From positions 62,001 through 126,000 of the forward strand of contig DASUUK010000065.1 of the NCBI GenBank assembly GCA_036374135.1: DNA of 64,000 bases, written 5' to 3'. The notes under the pieces are model-generated. The model was not told where the DNA came from, searched no databases, and saw only the letters and a list, made by a program, of their open reading frames with translations. This DNA is from Euzebyales bacterium (GTDB lineage: Bacteria > Actinomycetota > Nitriliruptoria > Euzebyales > JAHELV01). The number at the start of each line of letters is the position of its first letter. The first letter of the stretch is position 1. The translations under genes were made by a program, and so were the position numbers. Below, piece by piece: positions 27,091-35,539 of the stretch.

Positions 27091-27703
27091 CACTAACGCA
27101 AACCGACCCGCCTCGCTCCGCGAGCGCAAGCGGCTGGACGCGATGAAGCGGGTGCAGCGTGTCGCGCTCCAACGCTTCCGCGAGCAGGGCTTCGACGCGG
27201 TGACGGTCGAGGAGATCGCCGCCGTCGCCGAGGTGTCACCGATGAGCGTCTACCGCTGGTTCGGAACGAAGGAATCGCTGGTCATCTGGGACGAGTTCGA
27301 CCCGCCGATCCTGTCCGCCGTCGCGCATCGTCTCGCGACGCACGCCCCACTCGACGCCGTGCGGGACGCGCTCGTCGACCTACTCGATGACGTCTACGAC
27401 CGCGAACGCGACATCGCGCTCGACCGCGCGCGCCTGATCTACGCGGAGCCGGCACTGCTGGCGGCCGCGGACCGCAACGCCCGTGCACTGCGAACCGCCC
27501 TCGCCGAGGTGTTCACGGAGGGTGGCGTGCCGACGGACCGGGCGCGGATCGTCGTGGCGGTGGCGGGTTCGTTGCTCGAGGTGGCGGTCGACGCGTGGCA
27601 GCGCGACGACGGCCGCCGACCGCTGGCAGACCTGTTGACCGACGTGTTCGCGACCCACGCCACGCTGCGGGACGGTGCGGCATCCACGGTGGAGTACGCC
27701 TGA
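27083..27703 (+). CDS. TetR-family transcriptional regulator
   Basis: A 206-aa repressor-type regulator. The N-terminal helix-turn-helix is clear (residues about 16-62: RVQRVALQRFREQGFDAVTVEEIAAVAEVS then PMSVYRWFGTKESLV). The C-terminal ligand domain is not recognisably of a known-ligand group. The ATG at 27083 lies just after a TAAGCT box and without a ribosome site, so the transcript may be leaderless. The exporter ATPase gene begins 1 nt after this stop codon, so it most likely controls its own operon in response to an exported compound. Confidence 0.88.
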   Translation: MVVTNANRPASLRERKRLDAMKRVQRVALQRFREQGFDAVTVEEIAAVAEVSPMSVYRWFGTKESLVIWDEFDPPILSAVAHRLATHAPLDAVRDALVDLLDDVYDRERDIALDRARLIYAEPALLAAADRNARALRTALAEVFTEGGVPTDRARIVVAVAGSLLEVAVDAWQRDDGRRPLADLLTDVFATHATLRDGAASTVEYA

Positions 27704-27704
27704 C

Positions 27705-28568
27705 ATGGTCAGCGACCGGGTGGCGGTCGTGGTCGAGGACCTGCGCTTCACCTATCCCCGGGCGTCGCGCCCAGCGGTCGACGGCATGAGCTTCACGGTG
27801 CACGACAACGAGATCCTGGGGTTCCTCGGACCGAACGGCGCCGGCAAGACGACCACCCAGCAGATCCTGACCGGCCTGCTGGAGGGGTGGACGGGCACGG
27901 TCACGATCCTCGGACGCGACCTGCAGTCGTGGGGGCGCGAGCTCTATGACCACATCGGGGTCAGCTTCGAACTGCCAGCCGGCTATGCGCGACTGACGGT
28001 CCGCGAGGACCTGTCGCACTTCGGGCTGCTGCACGCGACCGAGCCCCGTGACATCGACGAGCTGCTCGAGGCCGTCGGGCTCGCCGCAGCCGGGGGTCAG
28101 GCGGTCGGCACGTTGTCGAAGGGCATGCGCGTCCGGCTCAACCTGGCGCGCGCGATGCTGCACGGCCCCAGCCTGTTGTTCCTCGACGAGCCCACCAGCG
28201 GACTGGACCCCGTCACCGCCCGGAGCATCCGGACGCTGATCGCGGCCGAGCACGACCGCGGCACGACCATCCTGCTGACCACCCACGACATGCAGACGGC
28301 GGCCCTGCTGTGTGACCGCGTGGCGTTCGTGGTCGACGGATGCATCGCTGCGTGCGACACCCCGCGCACCCTGACGATGCGCGACCGCAACCGCCGGGTT
28401 CGCGTCGAGTACCGGGACAGCGGACAGGTGCACAGCCGGACGTTCTCGCTGGACGGTGACCGGGACGACCTGGTCGCGGCGCTGGCCAACCCCGACGTCG
28501 AGACGGTGCACACCACCGAGCCGACGCTGGACGACGTGTTCGTCGACATCACCGGACGGCGGCTGTGA
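27705..28568 (+). CDS. ABC exporter ATP-binding protein (fluoroquinolone-exporter-like)
   Basis: A 287-aa ATPase with Walker A GPNGAGKTTTQQ (about residue 43), the signature LSKGMRVRLNLARAM, Walker B LLFLDEPTSGLD and H-loop TTHDMQTAALL. It ends with the LDDVFVDITGRRL tail typical of drug-type exporters. The size and the partner gene resemble the mycobacterial Rv2688c-Rv2686c system, which exports fluoroquinolones. It starts 1 nt after the TetR stop and overlaps the permease gene as GTGA, so the three genes are one operon. Confidence 0.88.
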   Translation: MVSDRVAVVVEDLRFTYPRASRPAVDGMSFTVHDNEILGFLGPNGAGKTTTQQILTGLLEGWTGTVTILGRDLQSWGRELYDHIGVSFELPAGYARLTVREDLSHFGLLHATEPRDIDELLEAVGLAAAGGQAVGTLSKGMRVRLNLARAMLHGPSLLFLDEPTSGLDPVTARSIRTLIAAEHDRGTTILLTTHDMQTAALLCDRVAFVVDGCIAACDTPRTLTMRDRNRRVRVEYRDSGQVHSRTFSLDGDRDDLVAALANPDVETVHTTEPTLDDVFVDITGRRL

Positions 28569-30094
28569 CCGCGCTCACCGGGCGGGTCTCACCTCACACC
28601 AGCCGCGGCCCCGGACGCGGAGGGCGGGAGCGCGTCGGCCGGTTGGCCCGCACCGAGGCGCGACTGCTGTGGCGGTTCGGCGTGGTCGCCGCCACAGCGG
28701 TGGTCACCGGGCTCTGGATCGCCGTCGTGCGGGTGGTGCCGGCCCCGGCGCGCAGCACGGCAGCGGCAATCGTGCTGCTGACCGACGTCGCAGCACTGGG
28801 CTTCCTGTTCGTTCCGGCGCTGCTGGTGCTGGAGCGGCTGGAGGGTATCGAGGCGGCCCTGCACGTGACGCCGGTCCGGCCGGGCGAGCGTGTCACGGCG
28901 CGCATCGCGATGATCACCGGTCTGTCGATCACGGCCGGGTTGGGTGTCTGTCTCGGCGCGGGCGTCGCGAACGTCCCACCGCGGATCGCCGGTGTCGCGC
29001 TGCTCGCCGCGCTGCTCGGTCTGACTGCGTACGCGGTGACCGCGACGTCGGCGACGCTGACCGACGTGCTCATGCGTGCGCCGCTCGTTGCCGCGCCGCT
29101 GATCGCACCCGCGCTGGCGCACCTGGCCGGCCTGACGACATCACCGGCGCTGTATGCATCGCCGGTGACGAGCGCCGTCGACCTTCTGCTCGGTCGGACG
29201 ACGTGGAGCGGCATCGCCTGGCTGACGTTGTGGACCGTCGTCACGGCGGCGTGGATCGTACGCGCGCCACGACGGTCGTCGGCGGCAACGCGACCCGCAT
29301 CGTCGGTCCAGGTGTCCCCGTCATCGCGGCCGTGGCCCGGACGCGGGCGCCGGTATCGGCCGAGGACGGCGATCCGATCGTTCGCTCGCGCCGATCGTCG
29401 GACGCTGGTGCGCGACGGCATGCTGGTGGCGCTGGTGGTCAGCGTGCCGTTGCTCACAGGTGTCACGCGTCTGGTCGCATCGGTGGGCGCCGAGTGGGCA
29501 CGACAACGGCACGGTGTCGCACTCGTCCCGCACCTCCCGCTGATCGAGGGACTGCTGCTGGTGGTCCACACGCCTGTGGTGTTCGGATCACTGACCGGCC
29601 TGCTCATGCTCGAGGACCGTGACGCCGGACTGTTCGGCCCCCTGCACGTCACGCGTGCCGGACTGTCCACGCTGCTGGCCTACCGCCTGGGCGTGACGGC
29701 GCTGCTGACGACGACCGCACTGGCGGCGATGCTGCCGCTCGACGGCGTGCCGCACCCGGCGGGCGCGGCCGGCACGACCGCGACAGCCGTCGCCGCAGGC
29801 GCGGTCAGCGTCGTGCCGGCGCTGCTGATGGCGGCGACGGCCACCAACCGGGTGCAGGGCGTGGCGGTGATGAAGGGGCTCGGCCTGCCGCTGTACCTGC
29901 CGCTGGCGACGTGGTTCATGGACGGTCCCGCCCGGTGGGCGTTCGTGCCGCTACCCACGTCATGGGTGCTGTGGACGTCGTGGGCCGCGACGCCTTCCGC
30001 CGCCGTGTCGGCGGCGGTCGTCGGTGTCGCGGTGTCGCTGGTCTGCACCGTCGTGCTGATGCGTCGGCTGCACCGACGCGCGAGCGCTGTGTGA
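28565..30094 (+). CDS. ABC exporter permease, two fused homologous halves
   Basis: A 509-aa membrane protein with about twelve hydrophobic spans in two sets of six, separated by a basic, Ser/Arg-rich loop at about residues 240-280. Both halves contain the same motif: LVLERLEGIEAALHVTPVRP near residue 95 and LMLEDRDAGLFGPLHVTRAG near 350, each after a hydrophobic pair. The mycobacterial counterparts are two separate proteins of about 240 aa, so this looks like a fusion of the pair. The GTG start overlaps the ATPase stop. It would pump a small amphipathic compound outwards. Confidence 0.8.
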   Translation: MTALTGRVSPHTSRGPGRGGRERVGRLARTEARLLWRFGVVAATAVVTGLWIAVVRVVPAPARSTAAAIVLLTDVAALGFLFVPALLVLERLEGIEAALHVTPVRPGERVTARIAMITGLSITAGLGVCLGAGVANVPPRIAGVALLAALLGLTAYAVTATSATLTDVLMRAPLVAAPLIAPALAHLAGLTTSPALYASPVTSAVDLLLGRTTWSGIAWLTLWTVVTAAWIVRAPRRSSAATRPASSVQVSPSSRPWPGRGRRYRPRTAIRSFARADRRTLVRDGMLVALVVSVPLLTGVTRLVASVGAEWARQRHGVALVPHLPLIEGLLLVVHTPVVFGSLTGLLMLEDRDAGLFGPLHVTRAGLSTLLAYRLGVTALLTTTALAAMLPLDGVPHPAGAAGTTATAVAAGAVSVVPALLMAATATNRVQGVAVMKGLGLPLYLPLATWFMDGPARWAFVPLPTSWVLWTSWAATPSAAVSAAVVGVAVSLVCTVVLMRRLHRRASAV

Positions 30095-30143
30095 CATCGG
30101 CGTCATCGTGCGCACCTGCGGGTCCGATGCACGACCCGTCGCG

Positions 30144-30169
30144 TTGCGATATATCAAATGTGATATTGT
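30144..30169 (+). promoter_or_regulatory. AT-rich promoter with perfect ATATCA-N4-TGATAT palindrome
   Basis: ATATCA (30151-30156) and TGATAT (30161-30166) form a perfect inverted repeat, an AT island in very GC-rich DNA. TATTGT (30164-30169) is a good -10 and ends 6 nt before the ATG at 30176; TTGCGA at 30144 is a weak -35 at short spacing (14 nt). No ribosome site is present, so the mRNA is probably leaderless. A repressor bound to the palindrome would block the promoter. Confidence 0.5.
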
Positions 30170-30175
30170 CGTCAC

Positions 30176-31180
30176 ATGGTTCAGCGACTGCTCATCCTCG
30201 GAGGTTCCAGCTTCGTCGGACCCGCCGTCATCGACGACGCGCTCGCCCGCGGCTGGGACGTGACGGTCCTCAACCGCGGCACGCAGCCGGCACCCGCCGG
30301 CGTGACCTCGTTGACGGGCGACCGGACGTCATCCGGCGGTCTCGCCGCACTGCACGACGGCATCTGGGACGTGGTCGTCGACACCTGGGCGTCCGCGCCA
30401 TCGGCAGTTCGCGACGCGGCAGCCGTGCTCGTCGACCGCGTCGACCGGTACGTGTACGTCTCCAGTCGATCGGTCTACCGGTGGCCGATGCCGGCGCGCG
30501 GCGCCGAGGACCTGCCCATGTGCGACGCGTCGCCCGATGACGGTGACGTCAACTACCAGCGGGCCAAGCGCGGCGGCGAGCTCGCCGCACTGGCGGCATT
30601 CGGCGACCGGGCGCTGTTCGCACGCGCGGGGTTGATCCTCGGGCCCCGCGAGGACATCGGCCGGCTGCCGTGGTGGCTGCACCGCATCGCCCGCGGTGGC
30701 CCGGTGCTCGCGCCGGGGCCCGCGGACAACGGCGTGCAGTTCATCGACGCGCGCGACCTCGCCGCGTTCGTCCTCGACACGGCTGAGCACGGCTTCGGCG
30801 GTCCCTACGACGTCGTCAGCCCCGTCGGTCACGCCTCCATGCGCGACGTGCTGGAGGCGTGCGTCGCGGTGACCGACAGCGACGCAGAGTTGCGGTGGAC
30901 GCCGCCGGAGCCGATCCTCGCCGCCGATGTCCAGCCGTGGACCGACCTGCCGATCTGGTTGCCGCCCGGCGAGGACCATGACGCAATGCATGGCGCGGAC
31001 GTGTCGAAGGCGGTCAGCGACGGCCTGCACTGCCGGCCCGTGTACGAGACCGTCGCCGACACGTCGGCGTGGCTGCAGTCGCTCGACGCGCCGCCGGTGC
31101 CACCCGATCGCGCCTACATCCAGCCGGTCGGCCTCGACCCCGACATCGAGGCACGCCTGCTCAGCGCGGCGGGCTCCTGA
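30176..31180 (+). CDS. NAD-dependent epimerase/dehydratase-like (extended SDR) protein
   Basis: A 334-aa Rossmann-fold protein. The N-terminal nucleotide site reads LLILGGSSFVGPAVIDDAL with GGSSFVG in place of the usual GxxGxxG, a form seen in the isoflavone-reductase/CSP41-like branch. Strand 4 reads YVYVSSRSVY and the YxxxK is YQRAKRGGE. The C-terminal domain has FIDARDLAAFVLDTAE. The substrate is unknown. It is transcribed from its own AT-rich palindromic promoter and stands apart from the ABC operon 81 nt upstream. Confidence 0.85.
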   Translation: MVQRLLILGGSSFVGPAVIDDALARGWDVTVLNRGTQPAPAGVTSLTGDRTSSGGLAALHDGIWDVVVDTWASAPSAVRDAAAVLVDRVDRYVYVSSRSVYRWPMPARGAEDLPMCDASPDDGDVNYQRAKRGGELAALAAFGDRALFARAGLILGPREDIGRLPWWLHRIARGGPVLAPGPADNGVQFIDARDLAAFVLDTAEHGFGGPYDVVSPVGHASMRDVLEACVAVTDSDAELRWTPPEPILAADVQPWTDLPIWLPPGEDHDAMHGADVSKAVSDGLHCRPVYETVADTSAWLQSLDAPPVPPDRAYIQPVGLDPDIEARLLSAAGS

Positions 31181-31325
31181 CGTTCAGCGTGCCGAGCACG
31201 ATGTGCGGCGCTGCTAGTCACGTCGATGATCTCCAACGCGCGCCCGACGCCCGGGTGCAGGCGACGCATGGGCGAACGCGCGCCGCGGCACTGGCGAGGG
31301 CGAGGTCCGCACGGTGGCCGGCTCC

Positions 31326-32678
31326 TCAGTCGAGCGGTTCGAGCGCGCCGAGCAGCGTGGGAACGAACTCGGCGACCGTCGGGTGGATCGGCAGCGCGTC
31401 GCGCACCTGCGGGTAGCGCACACCCGCCTGCATCGCGAACCCGATGACCTGGGCCAGGTCGTCGCCGTGCATGCCGAGGAACGCCGCGCCGAGAAACTCC
31501 TCGGTCTCGGCATCGACGAGGACCTTCATGAGACCCTCCGTCTCACCATCGAGCCTCGCCCTGCTGATCGACGACATCGGCAACTGTGCCTGCAGGACCT
31601 GACGACCGCTGTCACGCGCCTGCGCTTCGGTCATGCCGACCCGGCCGAGCGGCGGATCGGTGAACATCGCGTACGTCGTGATGCGACCGTCGACGGTGCG
31701 CTCCTGGTCCAGCAGGATCGCCGTGTCGTGGTATGCCGTGTGGGTGAAGGCACCGTGGCCGTTGACGTCCCCGAGCGCCCAGATGCCGGGCACCGATGTC
31801 TCGAACCGACCGTTGATCCGCACGTAGCCCCGGTCGTCGCGCTCCAGTCCGACGGCGTCGGCGTTGATGCGGTCGGCGTTGGGCGCCCGACCGGTGGCGA
31901 CGAGCACGTGGCTGCCCACCACCTCCTCGGCGCCCACCGCGATCGCGACGCCATCGTCGTGCGGACGCATCCGCGACGCGCGCCCCTCGACGAGGCGCAC
32001 CCCCTCGCCGGTGAGGATGTCAGCCAGTGCAGCCGAGACCTCGGGGTCTTCGCGTCCAGCCACGCCGCCGCCGGCGAGGATCGTCACGTCCGCACCGAAG
32101 CGCCGGAACATCTGCCCGAACTCCAGACCGATGTAGCCGCCGCCGACCACGAGCAGGTGCGACGGCAACTCGTCGAGCGCGAGCAGTTCGACCTCGGTCA
32201 TGACGTCGACGTCGTCGATGCCGTCGATCGGCGGGACTGTCGCCCGTGCGCCGGTGTCGATGTACACGCGTTCCGAGGCGATGACCGCGTCGCCGGTCCG
32301 CACGCGGTGCAGGCCGTCGTCGGTGCCGTCGAACGACGACGCCCCCGCGAACACCTCGATGTTGTCCTCCCCGGCCAGCCACTCCTCGATGCCGGACCGC
32401 ATGTCGTCGATCATGTCGCGCATGCGACGCATGACCGCGGCGAAGTCGACACTGATGTCTCCGGTGCGCACCCCGTAGTCACCCGCCCGACGCGCCAGGT
32501 GGGCGATACGGGCACTGGCCCGCATCGCCTTGGTGGGCCGGCAGCCATGGTTGAGGCACGTGCCGCCCACGCGATCGACCTCGGTCATCGCGACCCGCCT
32601 GCCCTGCGCGGCGTAGGCGGCCGCGACGCCGGGCCCGGCCTGTCCGGCCCCGATCACGACGGCGTCGAACTGCTCCAC
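31326..32678 (-). CDS. FAD-dependent pyridine nucleotide-disulphide oxidoreductase
   Basis: A 450-aa class I flavin disulphide reductase. It has the FAD motif VIGAGQAGPGVAAAYAAQG at the N-terminus, the redox-active CxxxxC in GGTCLNHGCRPTKAM (about residues 40-46), an NAD(P)-binding VVGGGYIGLEFG near 175, the second FAD motif IWALGDVNGHG near 300 and the dimer-domain LPIHPTVAEFVP. It is related to dihydrolipoamide dehydrogenase and mercuric reductase, but lacks the extra C-terminal cysteine pair of MerA and any 2-oxoacid dehydrogenase neighbour. Mycothione or another disulphide is possible. The GTG at 32678 follows GGGAG. Confidence 0.88.
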   Translation of the reverse strand: MEQFDAVVIGAGQAGPGVAAAYAAQGRRVAMTEVDRVGGTCLNHGCRPTKAMRASARIAHLARRAGDYGVRTGDISVDFAAVMRRMRDMIDDMRSGIEEWLAGEDNIEVFAGASSFDGTDDGLHRVRTGDAVIASERVYIDTGARATVPPIDGIDDVDVMTEVELLALDELPSHLLVVGGGYIGLEFGQMFRRFGADVTILAGGGVAGREDPEVSAALADILTGEGVRLVEGRASRMRPHDDGVAIAVGAEEVVGSHVLVATGRAPNADRINADAVGLERDDRGYVRINGRFETSVPGIWALGDVNGHGAFTHTAYHDTAILLDQERTVDGRITTYAMFTDPPLGRVGMTEAQARDSGRQVLQAQLPMSSISRARLDGETEGLMKVLVDAETEEFLGAAFLGMHGDDLAQVIGFAMQAGVRYPQVRDALPIHPTVAEFVPTLLGALEPLD

Positions 32679-32782
32679 GGTGCGCTCCCTGTGGGTCGGC
32701 TGGCGTGGCACGACAACGGTAGACCCGTGGGACCATCGAAGCGTTGCACGTCCGGCGGCGGCCATGCAGGCGCACGGCCACG

Positions 32783-33550
32783 TCAGGTCTCGACGCCGCC
32801 TGCGCGACCGGCCGCAACGACCGCCGGCGCCAATGCGTCGGCCCAGAAGCCGTAGCCGACCGTGCTCGGGTGGAACTCGTCGCTGGCCATCGACTCGGGT
32901 ACCCCGAGGAACCGCGGACTGGCGAGCGCGGCGATGTCGACGAACGTGACCTGTGCATGTTCGGCTGCCACGTCGCGTTGCACGTCGCGGAGCACGGCCG
33001 CATAGCCGTCGACGATCGAACGCAACGGCTCGGCGAGGGCGCCGACTCCGTAGAACCGCGGGATGCCACCCAGCACCACCGGCGCACCGTTCGCGGTCGC
33101 CTCGTCGAGCATCTCGATGGTGTGCCGGCGCATGCGCCACGGGTCGGTCGCGTGGATGACGTCGTTGCTGCCGATCACGATGACGACCACGTCGGCGTCG
33201 TCGGCGCGCGGGATCTGCCCTTCCGCCAGATCGCCCGTCCGTGCCCCCGACCGGCCGTGTCCGACGACGTGCACCGCCCTGCCCGTGCGCCGCGCGACGC
33301 GCTCGGCCAGCAACGACGGCAATGCGTCGCGTGCGCGATCGGTTCCGACGCCCGCGGCGGTGGAGTCACCCAGCACCCGCAGCTCCAACGGCGGCGCCCC
33401 GGCGGCCGGCATCCCGACCGTGCGCTCCAACGTGAACGGCACGTCAACCAGATATGTGCGACCACGGGCGGCGACGATCTCGCCGACCACGAGAACCACG
33501 CCGGCGGCCACCAGGACACCGGCGATTCCGAGTGCGCGCCTGTACCTCAC
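32783..33550 (-). CDS. Membrane-anchored SGNH/GDSL hydrolase
   Basis: A 255-aa esterase-type protein with an N-terminal hydrophobic anchor or signal (residues about 5-27). The four SGNH blocks are visible: GDSTAAG (Ser nucleophile, near residue 62), GRSGARTG (Gly block), GSNDV (Asn block, near 127) and SDEFHPS (Asp/His, near 225). It would hydrolyse an acyl or acetyl ester outside the membrane. It starts with GTG at 33550. The neighbouring divergent glycosyltransferase gene suggests, weakly, a role in a cell-surface polymer. Confidence 0.85.
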   Translation of the reverse strand: MRYRRALGIAGVLVAAGVVLVVGEIVAARGRTYLVDVPFTLERTVGMPAAGAPPLELRVLGDSTAAGVGTDRARDALPSLLAERVARRTGRAVHVVGHGRSGARTGDLAEGQIPRADDADVVVIVIGSNDVIHATDPWRMRRHTIEMLDEATANGAPVVLGGIPRFYGVGALAEPLRSIVDGYAAVLRDVQRDVAAEHAQVTFVDIAALASPRFLGVPESMASDEFHPSTVGYGFWADALAPAVVAAGRAGGVET

Positions 33551-33644
33551 GGCGGGTGATCGTAGCCCTGGCAGGCGAACGGCGGATGGTCGTGACCGCT
33601 ATGCTTCCGTGGCGCCGTCCATCCCCGTCCCCACCGGCTGCCGC

Positions 33645-34535
33645 ATGGCTGAAGCTCGACCCACGCTCGACGTCACCGTCGTGCTGCCCGCCTACAACGA
33701 GGCGGGACACGTCGTCGCGGAGGTCGAACGCATCTCGGCAGCGCTGAAGGCGACCGACTACGCATTCGAGATCCTCGTCGTCGACGACGGCTCGACCGAC
33801 GGCACCGGCGACCGCGTGGAGGGCATGCCCTTCGTGCGCCTGCTGCGCTTCCCCACCAACCGCGGGTCGGGGACCGCGCGGCGGATCGGCACGCTCGAGG
33901 CCGCCGGCCGGTACGTCGTGTGGACCGACACCGACATGACGTATCCCAACGAGCGGATCCCCGAACTCGTCGACCACCTGGTCGAGGGCCACGCCCACCA
34001 GGTCGTCGGCGCCCGCACGTCGGAGGAGGGCACCTACAAGTTCCTGCGCGTGCCCGCGAAGTGGCTCATCCGACGCCTGGCGGAGTACCTGTCGGACAGT
34101 CGGATCCCCGATCTGAACTCGGGTCTGCGCGCGTTCTCCCGCGAGCACGCGCTGCCGTACCTGGGGCTGCTGCCCGCTGGGTTCTCCTGCGTGACGACGA
34201 TCACGCTCGCGTTCCTGGCGAACGGCCTGCTGGTCGAGTACCTCCCGATCGCGTACGCGCCGCGGGCGGGACGGTCCCACTTCCACCCGATCAAGGACGC
34301 CTACCGCTACATCCTGCAGGTCGTGCGGATGGTGACCTACTTCGAACCGCTGCGTGTGTTCGCGCCCGTCGCGTTGACGCTGCTCACGCTGGGCACCGGC
34401 AAGATCATCTTCGACATCTTCACGAAGTCGCTGCGCATCACCGGCAACGCCACGATGTTGGTGCTCAGCGGCCTGATCCTGTTCAGCCTGGGCCTGCTCG
34501 CCGACCTGATCGTGCGGACGAACCGCCATGACTGA
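33645..34535 (+). CDS. Family 2 glycosyltransferase with C-terminal membrane segments
   Basis: A 296-aa enzyme of the dolichol-phosphate-mannose-synthase/GtrB kind. The catalytic domain shows VTVVLPAYNEAGHV, ILVVDDGSTDGT, the DxD motif in VWTDTDMTYP (near residue 92) and NSGLRAFSREHALPYL. Two hydrophobic spans near the C-terminus (about 235-290) match polyprenyl-phosphate sugar synthases. The last 8 nt overlap the start of the methyltransferase gene, so the pair is translated together, probably in building a surface glycan or glycolipid. Confidence 0.88.
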   Translation: MAEARPTLDVTVVLPAYNEAGHVVAEVERISAALKATDYAFEILVVDDGSTDGTGDRVEGMPFVRLLRFPTNRGSGTARRIGTLEAAGRYVVWTDTDMTYPNERIPELVDHLVEGHAHQVVGARTSEEGTYKFLRVPAKWLIRRLAEYLSDSRIPDLNSGLRAFSREHALPYLGLLPAGFSCVTTITLAFLANGLLVEYLPIAYAPRAGRSHFHPIKDAYRYILQVVRMVTYFEPLRVFAPVALTLLTLGTGKIIFDIFTKSLRITGNATMLVLSGLILFSLGLLADLIVRTNRHD

Positions 34536-35181
34536 GACCGTGCCACCGGCCGGCGCGCCGGAGTCCGCGCCCGAGACGCCCGACGTCGTGACCGGCAACC
34601 ACCACCACAAGTACGGGTCGGCCAACCCGGCGATCCGCTTCCTCACCAACCGGTTCCTGGCGCGCCTCGACGGCATCCTCGACCGCGTGCTGGCCGAGGC
34701 TCCTCGTGGACGCGTGCTCGAGGTGGGGTGTGGCGAAGGCATGATCGCCAAGCGCCTGCAGCAGCGTTGGGCCGACGTGACCGCGCTCGACCTGCCCGAC
34801 GCCGACCTGCGCGGCTGGTGGCGTGAGCACCCCGGCCCGCGCTACGTGCACGGCGACGCCGGTCGGCTGCCCTTCGCCGACGGCGCGTTCGACGTCGTGG
34901 TCGCGGTCGAGGTCATGGAGCACCTGGCCGATCCCCACATCGGCCTGGCCGAGATGGCCCGCGTGACCGATGGGCACCTTGTGCTGTCGGTCCCACGCGA
35001 ACCGATCTTCCGGGCGGGCAACCTGTTGGCGGGCCGCCACGTGCAGGACTGGGGCAACACCCCCGGGCACCTCAACCACTGGTCCACGCCGTCGTTCCTG
35101 AAGTTCGTCAGTCAGGTGGGCGGCATCCGGGCAGTGGAGAAGCCACTGCCGTGGACCATCACCTGGGCGCGTCGGAACTGA
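34528..35181 (+). CDS. SAM-dependent methyltransferase, type 11
   Basis: A 217-aa methyltransferase with motif I GRVLEVGCGEGMIAKRL (near residue 62), acidic motif VTALDLPDADL, motif II-like GRLPFADGAFDVVVAVEVMEHL and a C-terminal region with HLNHWSTPSF. The N-terminal NHHHKYGSANPAIRF is shared by a group of such enzymes encoded beside glycosyltransferases. It overlaps the glycosyltransferase gene by 8 nt. The acceptor, probably a lipid-linked sugar, is inferred from context only. Confidence 0.88.
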   Translation: MTETVPPAGAPESAPETPDVVTGNHHHKYGSANPAIRFLTNRFLARLDGILDRVLAEAPRGRVLEVGCGEGMIAKRLQQRWADVTALDLPDADLRGWWREHPGPRYVHGDAGRLPFADGAFDVVVAVEVMEHLADPHIGLAEMARVTDGHLVLSVPREPIFRAGNLLAGRHVQDWGNTPGHLNHWSTPSFLKFVSQVGGIRAVEKPLPWTITWARRN

Positions 35182-35236
35182 ACCCGACGGTCCCACCCAC
35201 CCCCCGTTCGACCTTCAAGTACGGAGCATCTGAAGC

Positions 35237-35539
35237 ATGGCAAGCGTTCGTGCCTCGCTCATCACGCAGGCCCGCATGGCCGCACGACACCTCGACGGTG
35301 CAACGGCCACCGCGAACCACCCGGCCGTCGACCGGCTCGTGCGGTGCGCGCAGCTGTCGCAGGACGCGACACGCACGCTCGAGTGGGCGTTGGAGTCCCT
35401 GCAACTGCACGGCGTCGACCGCACCGACAGCGCGGCATGCCAACTGCTCGGCGCTGCGATCGCCAAGCTCGGCAGCCGTGCCGGCAACAGCGCCGGCGAC
35501 CTCGCCGAGGCGGCGTCGCGGTCACTGGCCTGGCGCTAG
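35237..35539 (+). CDS. Small helical protein of unknown function
   Basis: A 100-aa, Ala-rich, fully helical and soluble protein that I do not recognise. A plausible ribosome site (ACGGAG about 9-14 nt upstream) precedes the ATG at 35237, 55 nt after the methyltransferase stop, so it may be the third gene of that operon. Its last 4 nt overlap the end of the convergent membrane-protein gene. Confidence 0.5.
   Translation: MASVRASLITQARMAARHLDGATATANHPAVDRLVRCAQLSQDATRTLEWALESLQLHGVDRTDSAACQLLGAAIAKLGSRAGNSAGDLAEAASRSLAWR

Noticed and set aside
31326-32678. Mercuric reductase
   Set aside because: The redox CxxxxC is present but there is no C-terminal cysteine pair, no N-terminal heavy-metal domain and no mer gene around it.
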